Position numbers and translations under genes: made by a program. The notes beneath the pieces were generated by a model. The model saw nothing but the letters and a program-made list of their open reading frames with translations, was not told where the DNA came from and made no database searches. This document shows positions 6,310 to 11,362 of a stretch of DNA of 11,362 nt, one piece after another. Source of the stretch: Patescibacteria group bacterium. Its GTDB lineage: Bacteria; Patescibacteriota; JABMPQ01; JAHIRA01. Position 1 is the stretch's first letter. The number at the start of each line of letters is the position of its first letter. Location of the stretch: the NCBI GenBank assembly GCA_018818905.1, contig JAHIRA010000065.1, positions 1-11,362 on the forward strand. Direction: 5' to 3'.

Positions 6310-7113
6310 ATGGTTAAAGTTTTTGGGGTCAGATTTCATCCTCAAGACAAGATTAATTATTTTGAGAAAGATAGCTCTGAATTCAAAAAGGGTGAAGTTG
6401 CGATAATCGAAACCGAACTTGGCCTACTTGCTGGAGCGGTGTCTATTCCGGAAAGAGAAGTTGATTCTGGCAAAGTTGAGATTAATCCAGCTATAGAAAT
6501 CAGAAAGGCCACGGCACCTGATCTAGAGAAGATTAGAAACCATAATGAGAAAAGAAAAGAAGTTCTCAAGGCTTGCCGTGACGAGGTTAGAGACCTCAAG
6601 CTGGAAATGAAACTAGTTAATGTCGCTTTTACTCTAGATGGATCCAAAGTTGTTTTCTATTTTACTGCTGAGTCCAGAGTTGATTTTAGAGAATTGGTCA
6701 AAAATCTAACTCAGAAGTTTCAAAAGTCAATTCGTCTCCAGCAAATAGGTTCACGTGATGTGACTGCTGCTTCCGGTGGTTATGGTCTGTGTGGCCGAGA
6801 GTTATGTTGTCATAAATTTCTGAATGAATTTGCCAGCATCACTACAGACATGGCCAGACTACAACAAATGGCTCATCGTGGTAGTGACAGAATTTCTGGT
6901 CTGTGCGGCCGCCTAATTTGTTGTCTTGACTACGAAGCTCAAATTTATGATGAGTTGAGAAATTCTTTACCTGAGATTGGGACGAGAGTTCAAACTCCAA
7001 AAGGAGTTGGCCTTGTTAAAGGCAAAAATGTCATCAAGCAAACAGTTGATGTTGAACAATCTGGGGGAGAAATGTTAAGCTTTAAGGTCAAAGAAGTTAA
7101 ATGGAGCAAGTAA
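6310..7113 (+). CDS. PSP1 domain protein, RicT/YaaT-like
   Basis: PSP1-domain protein (267 aa) related to RicT (YaaT), which in Bacillus subtilis joins RicA and RicF in an Fe-S complex affecting RNase Y-dependent mRNA processing. Typical features: an N-terminal PSP1 core with EVAIIETELGLLAGAV (29-44), a helical hinge, and the cysteine blocks GGYGLCGRELCC (C161, C166, C167) and ISGLCGRLICCL (C199, C204, C205), which match the conserved cysteine pattern of the family. The C-terminal PEIGTRVQTPKGVGLV (221-236) is KOW-like. The ATG touches the pyrH stop (no gap), so it is translationally coupled. Partners RicA and RicF are not seen here, so its role in this organism is uncertain. The family assignment itself is strong. 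Confidence 0.9.
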   Translation: MVKVFGVRFHPQDKINYFEKDSSEFKKGEVAIIETELGLLAGAVSIPEREVDSGKVEINPAIEIRKATAPDLEKIRNHNEKRKEVLKACRDEVRDLKLEMKLVNVAFTLDGSKVVFYFTAESRVDFRELVKNLTQKFQKSIRLQQIGSRDVTAASGGYGLCGRELCCHKFLNEFASITTDMARLQQMAHRGSDRISGLCGRLICCLDYEAQIYDELRNSLPEIGTRVQTPKGVGLVKGKNVIKQTVDVEQSGGEMLSFKVKEVKWSK

Positions 7114-7926
7114 ATGTTTGAATTTTTTCCACAACTCATTATCATTCTGGCTGTTGCTGTAGTGATTGTTCTCATTGCCAGAAAATTTCCCAAACTCAAT
7201 GAAGAAAACATTGAGGAGTCTTTGAATAAAGAAAATCAGAAAAAAGAAGCCAAGAGAATAGCCAAAGAAGAAAGGAAGCGAGTTCAACAAGAAAAGAAAG
7301 CCGAGAAGAATGAAGATAAGGGTGAGGTTGATAAGATTATTGCCGGAGAGAATAAAGACGGAGAAGTTACGTCTGATTCAGAAAAAAATACCACCAAGAA
7401 AGAAGACGAGATCAAAGAGGTCGATCCTGAAGCAGCGAAGAAATTAGAGAAAGAAAAAACCCTAGAGACCAAAAGAGAACTTCATCAAAACGCTCTCAAA
7501 GTGATTGATAGAGTTGTGTTTTTGTCAAAGAAAACAGGTCGCTTGGTCAAAATAAAGTCAATTGCGATTGTGGCTTTTATCAGAACCAAAAAAGCTGAGC
7601 TGTCCAGGAAAAGAAGACCTATCTCAGAGGTTTCCAAAGAAAAGATGGTTGATCTTCTAGAAAAAGCAGCCAAAGAACTGGGGGCCAGCAAATTTAAAGA
7701 AGCTGAGAAGAATTATATAGAAGTCATTAAACTTGATCCCAAAAATATCCGAGCCTTCAAGGGTTTGGGAGAACTTTATGAAAAGCAAAAGAATTTCAAA
7801 GATTCTATTGCTTCCTATGAAGAGGTCATTAAAAGAGACCCGCTTGATAGCGAGGCCAGTAGAAAATTGATGGAACTCAGACCCAAGCTGAGGGATCAGT
7901 TGAATCAGAAGAAAAAGAAGCGATAG
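7114..7926 (+). CDS. Membrane-anchored TPR protein with charged linker
   Basis: A 270-aa protein in three parts. Residues 6-22 form one hydrophobic helix (LIIILAVAVVIVLIA) followed by RKFPK, giving an N-terminal anchor with the rest in the cytoplasm. Residues about 30-125 are very rich in Lys and Glu and should form a coiled coil or disordered linker. About 175-250 holds two tetratricopeptide repeats (DLLEKAAKELGASKFKEAEK and the repeat with ALKGLGELYEKQKNFKDS-like spacing), each ending in a KLDP or KRDP type turn. TPRs bind partner proteins. The end is basic (KKKKR). The ATG follows the RicT-like stop directly, so the two are coupled, and the RicT-like protein is an obvious candidate partner. 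Exact function unknown. Confidence 0.85.
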   Translation: MFEFFPQLIIILAVAVVIVLIARKFPKLNEENIEESLNKENQKKEAKRIAKEERKRVQQEKKAEKNEDKGEVDKIIAGENKDGEVTSDSEKNTTKKEDEIKEVDPEAAKKLEKEKTLETKRELHQNALKVIDRVVFLSKKTGRLVKIKSIAIVAFIRTKKAELSRKRRPISEVSKEKMVDLLEKAAKELGASKFKEAEKNYIEVIKLDPKNIRAFKGLGELYEKQKNFKDSIASYEEVIKRDPLDSEASRKLMELRPKLRDQLNQKKKKR

Positions 7927-7932
7927 GGATAT

Positions 7933-8008
7933 GCCGTTGTAGCTCAGTCGGTAGAGCGCATCCATGGTAAGGATGAGGTCTGCGGTTCGATTCCGCACAA
8001 CGGCTCCA
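7933..8008 (+). tRNA. tRNA-Thr (GGU)
   Basis: Full cloverleaf: acceptor GCCGTTG (7933-7939) with CAACGGC (7998-8004), D stem GCTC/GAGC, anticodon stem CATCC (7959-7963) with GGATG (7971-7975), T stem TGCGG/CCGCA. The loop ATGGTAA gives anticodon GGT (7966-7968), reading ACC and ACU threonine codons. Discriminator T at 8005 is followed by an encoded CCA (8006-8008). It begins 6 bases after the TPR gene stop and is probably cut from the same transcript. Confidence 0.97.
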
Positions 8009-8015
8009 TTTCTGA

Positions 8016-8467
8016 GAAATCACCAAGACCCAAATCCCAATGACCAAATATGAATCAAGTACCAATGACCAATCAGAGCAGGAAGGCATCGCCATTTGAT
8101 CTGTCCCAAAGGACCCTGGAATTTGGTAAAAGGATTATCAAGTTGGCAAAATCTTTGCCAAATGATAGTGTAAATAGGAATCTTGTAAGTCAAATAGTTA
8201 GGTCTGGAACTTCTGTAGGGGCAAATTATTGTGAAGCTGATGAATCTGATACAAAGAAAGATTTCAAATATCGTATCATGATATGTCGCAAAGAGGCTAA
8301 AGAGACAAATTATTGGTTGAATTTGATTATTGAAGCGAATCCTGGTTTGAATAATCGAATCCAGTCTTTATTAAATGAATCAAGAGAGTTGGTGAAAATA
8401 TTTGCTAGTATCTCAAGAAAGTGATTTTGCAGATTTTGGTGATTGGGACTTGGATTTTGGTTATTCC
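8016..8467. mobile_element. Candidate mobile element: four-helix-bundle gene between inverted repeats
   Basis: Bases 8016-8049 and the reverse complement of 8434-8467 match at 27 of 34 positions; both ends are built from TTTGG/ATTGGG-type words. They enclose exactly one gene, of the S23/IVS four-helix-bundle family known from intervening sequences in 23S rRNA. The unit sits between two tRNA genes. Mobility is inferred: no transposase and no obvious target duplication is seen. Confidence 0.5.
8050..8424 (+). CDS. Four helix bundle protein (S23/IVS family)
   Basis: A 124-aa protein of the TIGR02436/S23-type four-helix-bundle family. The pattern is typical: FDLSQRTLEFGKRIIKLAKSL (helix 1, about 16-36), NLVSQIVRSGTSVGANYCEAD (44-64, with the family's RS-TS-NY-EA signature), KKDFKYRIMICRKEAKETNYWLNL (helix 3) and a last helix ending ISRK. 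Relatives are encoded in 23S rRNA intervening sequences, and the Avd proteins of diversity-generating retroelements share the fold; their biochemical role is poorly defined beyond nucleic-acid binding. No SD is seen. The N-terminus is doubtful: residues 1-9 come from a repeated CCAATGACCAA word (8037-8047 and 8062-8072), and ATG at 8065 is an equally good start. Flanking inverted repeats suggest it travels as a unit. Confidence 0.88.
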   Translation: MNQVPMTNQSRKASPFDLSQRTLEFGKRIIKLAKSLPNDSVNRNLVSQIVRSGTSVGANYCEADESDTKKDFKYRIMICRKEAKETNYWLNLIIEANPGLNNRIQSLLNESRELVKIFASISRK

Positions 8468-8474
8468 ACGACGT

Positions 8475-8564
8475 GGAGAGGTGCCAGAGTGGCCGATTGG
8501 GACGGTTTGCTAAACCGTTGTACTCTCAAAAGGAGTACCGAGGGTTCGAATCCCTCCCTCTCCG
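8475..8564 (+). tRNA. tRNA-Ser (GCU)
   Basis: Class II tRNA of 90 bases. Acceptor GGAGAGG (8475-8481) pairs with CCTCTCC (8557-8563); anticodon stem ACGGT/ACCGT; loop TTGCTAA gives anticodon GCT (8509-8511), reading AGC and AGU. The long variable arm TACTC/GAGTA identifies the serine class; T stem GAGGG/CCCTC. Discriminator G at 8564. Unlike the tRNA-Thr gene, no CCA is encoded, so it must be added by an enzyme. Confidence 0.96.
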
Positions 8565-8607
8565 ATTGTGATTCTAAACTTTTATTATAAAAGACTAAAA
8601 CAAAGAT

Positions 8608-9033
8608 ATGAAAATAACACTCTGTGGTTCTAGTGCTTTTAGGGTAGATATGGTGGAGTGCAAGCGTCGGCTCAATGACATGCGTCATGAGGCTGTTTTG
8701 CATCCAGACTATGAGGCCTTTGTTAATGGCCAAAAACAAGATCTGTGGGAGCGAGTTGAGAGAGAACACGCCCAGGTCAAAAAAGAGCAGAATTATATCA
8801 AATGGTATTATGAAGCTATCACCGGAAGTGATGCCGTTTTGGTTTTGAACTTGGACAAAAAAGATAAACAAAATTACATTGGTGGCAATACCCTGATGGA
8901 AATGGCTTTTGCACATGTTCATGACAAAAGAATTTATTTGCTCAATCCTGTGCCCGAATATTTATCTTATAAAGATGAGATTTTGGCCATGTATTCTGAA
9001 GTTCTAAATGGAGATCTAGCCAAAATTCGCTAG
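8608..9033 (+). CDS. Nucleoside 2-deoxyribosyltransferase-like protein
   Basis: A 141-aa Rossmann-like protein. It opens MKITLCGSSAF, the glycine-serine loop after strand 1 seen in nucleoside 2-deoxyribosyltransferase-like proteins. Later come SDAVLVLNLDKKDKQNYIGG (74-93) and GGNTLMEMAFA (92-102), where E98 sits in a G-x-T-x-x-E-x-x-x-A pattern like the catalytic glutamate of these enzymes (GT..E.GYA), and then KRIYLLNPVPEYL. The family cleaves or exchanges N-glycosidic bonds of nucleosides or nucleotides. The reaction here is not proven, and a non-catalytic nucleotide-binding role is possible. The upstream region 8565-8607 is AT-rich with no clear promoter. A small membrane protein and a repeat protein follow at 28- and 10-base gaps, suggesting one operon. 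Confidence 0.65.
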   Translation: MKITLCGSSAFRVDMVECKRRLNDMRHEAVLHPDYEAFVNGQKQDLWERVEREHAQVKKEQNYIKWYYEAITGSDAVLVLNLDKKDKQNYIGGNTLMEMAFAHVHDKRIYLLNPVPEYLSYKDEILAMYSEVLNGDLAKIR

Positions 9034-9061
9034 ACGAATAACAACATAAAAATCAAAAACA

Positions 9062-9286
9062 ATGCTTGTTAGCCTAGGGTCAATTGGTTATACCGTTGGA
9101 GTCATCGGGGAGGTCTTGATTGCCTACACCGTCCTCAAGGTTCACGATAGATTTCTTCAGGAGCATATGGTGGACAGAAAAGTTCTCAAAGAAATGAAGA
9201 AAGAGCAAATAGTCGCTTTTATTGCTTTGGCTATGATTATTGCTGGATATGTTTTGAAGGTTGTGTCTTTGGAATTTCACCTATAA
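9062..9286 (+). CDS. Small membrane protein with two helices
   Basis: A 74-aa protein of unknown family. Hydrophobic segments at about 4-25 (SLGSIGYTVGVIGEVLIAYTVL) and 50-70 (VAFIALAMIIAGYVLKVV) form two membrane helices joined by a charged loop rich in Lys, His and Met (KVHDRFLQEHMVDRKVLKEMKKE). No catalytic motif is visible. It starts 28 bases after the deoxyribosyltransferase-like gene and ends 10 bases before the repeat protein, so it is probably cotranscribed with both. No SD is evident. The length, charge pattern and placement support a real gene, and it might tether or sense for its neighbours; that is a guess from position. Confidence 0.65.
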   Translation: MLVSLGSIGYTVGVIGEVLIAYTVLKVHDRFLQEHMVDRKVLKEMKKEQIVAFIALAMIIAGYVLKVVSLEFHL

Positions 9287-9296
9287 AATAAACAAT

Positions 9297-10709
9297 ATGA
9301 CCAACCCGGAATCTCCCTCATATGAACCGGAAGAATCACAAGAACAAAAAAAAGAAACCCTCGTACCTAGTGAGCTTGAAATCTGTAAGCTAAAAAAAGA
9401 ATACAAGCAGGCTTCAGATTTTGTTTTTACAGAAGGGAAGTATGCTTTTAAGGTTCAAAAAAAAGACAACTCTTGGGTAATAGTTGAAAACGGAGAAGAA
9501 GGTCAAGAGTATCAATGGGCGTGGGATCCTCAAATCTCAGCCGATGGCTCAACAACAGTCTATCGGGCTCAAAAACAAAACGGTTCTCAAGTAATGGTTG
9601 AAAATGAAAAAGAAGGCCAAGAGTATCAAGAGGTGGGAAATCCTCAAATCTCAGCTGACGGTTCCAAAACAGTCTATCGGGCTAAAAAAGAAAACGATTT
9701 TCGAGTGGTAGTTGAAAATGGAGAAGAAGGCCAAGAGTATGAAGAGGTGGGAGATCCTAAAATATTAGCCGATGGTTCTGTAACAGTCTACTCGGCTCAA
9801 AAAGTAAATGGTTCTCGAGTGGTAGTTAAAAACAGAAAAGAAGGCCAAGAGTATGAAGACGTATGGCCTTCTCAAACCTCAGCCGATGGTTCCAAAACAG
9901 TCTATGCGGCTCAAAAAGAAAACGGTTTTCGAGTGGTAGTTGAAAACGGAAAAGAAGGCCAAGAGTATCAAGTGGCGGGAAATCCTCAAGTCTCAGCTGA
10001 TGGCTCAACAGCAGTCTATCGGGCTCAAAAAGAAAACGATTCTTGGGTAATGGTTAAAAACGGAGAAGAAGGCCAAGAACATCGACTGGTGTGGTTTCCG
10101 CAAGTCTCAGCCGACGGCTCAACAATAGTCTATCCGGTTCAAAAAGAAAAGGATTATTGGGTAATGGTTAAAAATGGAGAAGAAGGTCAAGAGTATCAAG
10201 AGGTGGGAGATCCTCAAATCTCAGCCGACGGTTCAATAACAGTCTATCGGGCTAAAAAAGAAAATGGCTTTCAGATAATGGTTGAAAACGGAAAAGAAAG
10301 TCAAGAGTATCAAGACGTATGGTATCCTCAAGTCTCAGTTGACGGCTCAACAATAGTCTATGTGGCTCAAAAAGAAAACGGTTCTTGGGTAGTGGTTGAA
10401 AACGGTCAAGAGAGCTCTGAATATGAAAAAATTAATAAAGAACCGATCATTTCATCCGATTCAAATATGAGAGCATTTATTGGTCAAAAGGAGGGTGAAG
10501 ATAGGCTTACTTTGTCTCTAAACAACTTTGAAGCAATTCTGCCTGTTACTTCTGAATCAGACATCCTAAGTTTCAAATTCTCAGAAGATGAATCCAATCT
10601 TTATGTTTATGTTAAAATAGAAGACGCAATTGTTAGACTCGCCTACAAAAATCCAAGAGTCGCCGCTTGGCAATTGGAAGGAGAAGAAGGACTTTTTGAT
10701 GGAGATTAA
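9297..10709 (+). CDS. Repeat protein of eight 38-aa units, propeller-like
   Basis: A 470-aa protein with no signal peptide or membrane segment. Residues 1-57 are a Glu/Lys-rich head. Residues 59-362 are eight tandem 38-aa units, each of the form x-V-V-V-E-N-G-x-E-G-Q-E-Y, then a variable W/G-x-P, then Q-I-S-A-D-G-S-x-T-V-Y-x-A-Q-K-E-N-G. The S-A-D-G-S-x-x-V-Y core resembles the SPDG-type blade of WD40-like PD40/TolB propellers, so a beta-propeller with about eight blades is inferred. A ninth decayed unit (about 363-400) and a different C-terminal region (to 470) follow. ATG at 9297 is chosen over an in-frame TTG-type start at 9261 because the next paralogue begins at the matching ATG. Such propellers usually bind proteins; the ligand is unknown. 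No SD. Confidence 0.82.
   Translation: MTNPESPSYEPEESQEQKKETLVPSELEICKLKKEYKQASDFVFTEGKYAFKVQKKDNSWVIVENGEEGQEYQWAWDPQISADGSTTVYRAQKQNGSQVMVENEKEGQEYQEVGNPQISADGSKTVYRAKKENDFRVVVENGEEGQEYEEVGDPKILADGSVTVYSAQKVNGSRVVVKNRKEGQEYEDVWPSQTSADGSKTVYAAQKENGFRVVVENGKEGQEYQVAGNPQVSADGSTAVYRAQKENDSWVMVKNGEEGQEHRLVWFPQVSADGSTIVYPVQKEKDYWVMVKNGEEGQEYQEVGDPQISADGSITVYRAKKENGFQIMVENGKESQEYQDVWYPQVSVDGSTIVYVAQKENGSWVVVENGQESSEYEKINKEPIISSDSNMRAFIGQKEGEDRLTLSLNNFEAILPVTSESDILSFKFSEDESNLYVYVKIEDAIVRLAYKNPRVAAWQLEGEEGLFDGD
9471..10382 (+). repeat. Tandem array of eight 114-bp units
   Basis: Eight direct repeats of exactly 114 bases code for residues 59-362 of the repeat protein. Units are very similar at the DNA level, with words such as TCAGCCGATGG, ACAGTCTATCGGGCT and GAAGGCCAAGAGTAT recurring, so they spread recently by duplication or conversion. 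They stay in frame because the period is a multiple of three. Confidence 0.92.
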
Positions 10710-10904
10710 AGACTATTTTTACTAGAGTTTTAAAACAAACAATATGACCAGTCCGGAATTTCCTTCACATGAACCGGAAGAATCACAAGAACAAAAAAAA
10801 GAAACCCTCATACCTAGTGAGCTTGAAATTTGTAAACTAAAAAAAGAATATAAGCAGGCTTCAGATTTTGTTTTTACAGAAGGGAAGTATGCTTTTAGAG
10901 TTCA

Positions 10905-10911
10905 AAAAAAG
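10905..10911 (+). other. Slippery heptamer A-AAA-AAG in correct phase
   Basis: The zero frame reads CAA AAA AAG, which places A AAA AAG in the X-XXY-YYZ phase used by the -1 frameshift of dnaX. A -1 slip would continue with GAC AAC TCT and restore exactly the V-Q-K-K-D-N-S-W sequence of the intact paralogue. A weak 5-bp hairpin (10913-10917 with 10928-10932) follows too closely to be a typical stimulator. Confidence 0.6.
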
Positions 10912-10916
10912 ACAAC

Positions 10917-11362
10917 TCTTGGGTAATAGTTGAAAACGGAGAAGAAGGTCAAGAGTATCAATGGGTATGGGATCCTCAAATCTCAGCCGATGGCTTAACA
11001 ACAGTCTATCGGGCTCAAAAACAAAACGGTTCTCAGGTGATGGTTGAAAATGGGAAAGAGGGTCAAGAGTATCGAGAGGTGTGGTCTCCTCAAACCTCAG
11101 CCGACGGTTCCAAAACAGTCTATCGGGCTCAAAAAGAAAACGGTTCTCAGGTAATGGTTGAAAATAGGAAAGAAGGTCAAGAGTATCGAGACGTATGGCC
11201 TCCTCGAATCTCAGCTGACGGCTCTAATACGGTCTATCGGGCTCAAAAAGAAAATGACTCTTGGGTAATGGTTGAAAACGGCCAAGAAGGTCAAGAGTAT
11301 CAATGGGTATGGGATCCTCAAATCTCAGCCGATGGCTTAACAACAGTCTATCGGGCTCAAAA
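10917..11362 (+). repeat. Second 114-bp tandem array, continuing past the window
   Basis: Units of the same 114-bp period run from 10917 to the window end (3.9 units). Bases 10942-11020 and 11284-11362 are identical over 79 bases and lie 342 bases apart, exactly three units, which shows a recent higher-order duplication of a three-unit block. Confidence 0.88.

Larger units (their letters stand above)
10744..11362 (+). pseudogene. Tandem paralogue of the repeat protein, frame-shifted and cut by window end
   Basis: The first 56 codons (10744-10911) copy the head of the previous protein almost word for word (MTSPEFPSHEPEESQEQKKE against MTNPESPSYEPEESQEQKKE). At 10904-10910 there are 7 A where the first copy has 8, so the frame ends at TAA 10924-10926 after GTT CAA AAA AAG. 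The -1 frame from 10911 stays open to the end of the window and encodes three full 38-aa units plus most of a fourth. It may be a true pseudogene, a sequencing length error in the A run, or a gene that uses frameshifting; see the slippery site at 10905-10911. The upstream bases AAACAAT before the ATG are also shared, so the duplication covers the 5' flank. Confidence 0.7.

Noticed and set aside
8466..8476. CCACGACGTGG palindrome at the tRNA-Ser 5' end as an attachment site
   Set aside because: Too short, overlaps the mature tRNA and no second copy is seen in the window.
8565..8607. TATTAT-like -10 box upstream of the gene at 8608
   Set aside because: No -35 box at suitable spacing; AT-rich sequence alone is weak evidence.
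8461..8922. 153-aa minus-strand frame over tRNA-Ser and the deoxyribosyltransferase-like gene
   Set aside because: It covers a tRNA gene and is the shadow of a better-supported plus-strand gene.
9471..10382. Regular repeats as a CRISPR array
   Set aside because: The units are contiguous coding repeats of 114 bases without spacers and stay in frame.

Overview
The window looks like a piece of a small, AT-rich bacterial genome of the Patescibacteria/CPR type (Parcubacteria-like). This is inferred from the gene set and style: compact genes with lysine/glutamate-rich tails, mostly weak Shine-Dalgarno sites, an Elp3-type tRNA-modification enzyme, a PSP1 (RicT-like) protein in the rpsB-tsf-pyrH cluster, and CCTCCCCTTGG-type intergenic hairpins. 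No marker gene here fixes the lineage. The genes read normally with the standard code.

Layout. (1) 1-1108: a stand-alone unit with a near-consensus promoter (110-138), a roughly 318-nt leader rich in hairpins, a 176-aa protein of unknown function with a strong SD site and higher GC than the rest, then hairpins and a strong bidirectional terminator. (2) 1122-3908: on the minus strand, ribosomal protein L31 and Elp3; diverging from Elp3 is a SAM methyltransferase whose motifs resemble Trm9/ALKBH8. Elp3 makes the cm5U precursor at wobble U34 and Trm9 methylates the cm5U acid to mcm5U in eukaryotes, so this pair suggests a two-step wobble-uridine pathway rarely considered in bacteria. (3) 3909-4220: a long intergenic region with a 32-bp-stem palindrome, an extended -10 promoter and a structured rpsB leader. 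(4) 4221-8008: a tight translation operon, rpsB-tsf-pyrH-ricT-like-TPR membrane protein-tRNA-Thr(GGU). (5) 8016-8467: a four-helix-bundle (S23/IVS family) gene bracketed by imperfect 34-nt inverted repeats between two tRNA genes, which looks like a small mobile element. (6) 8475-8564: tRNA-Ser(GCU). (7) 8608-11362: a nucleoside-deoxyribosyltransferase-like protein, a small two-helix membrane protein and two tandem paralogues built from 38-residue propeller-like repeats. The second paralogue carries a shift at an A-AAA-AAG heptamer and runs off the window.

Most notable for follow-up: the Elp3/Trm9-like pair, the inverted-repeat-bounded four-helix-bundle element, the structured leader of the unknown first gene, and the dnaX-like slippery site in the second repeat protein.
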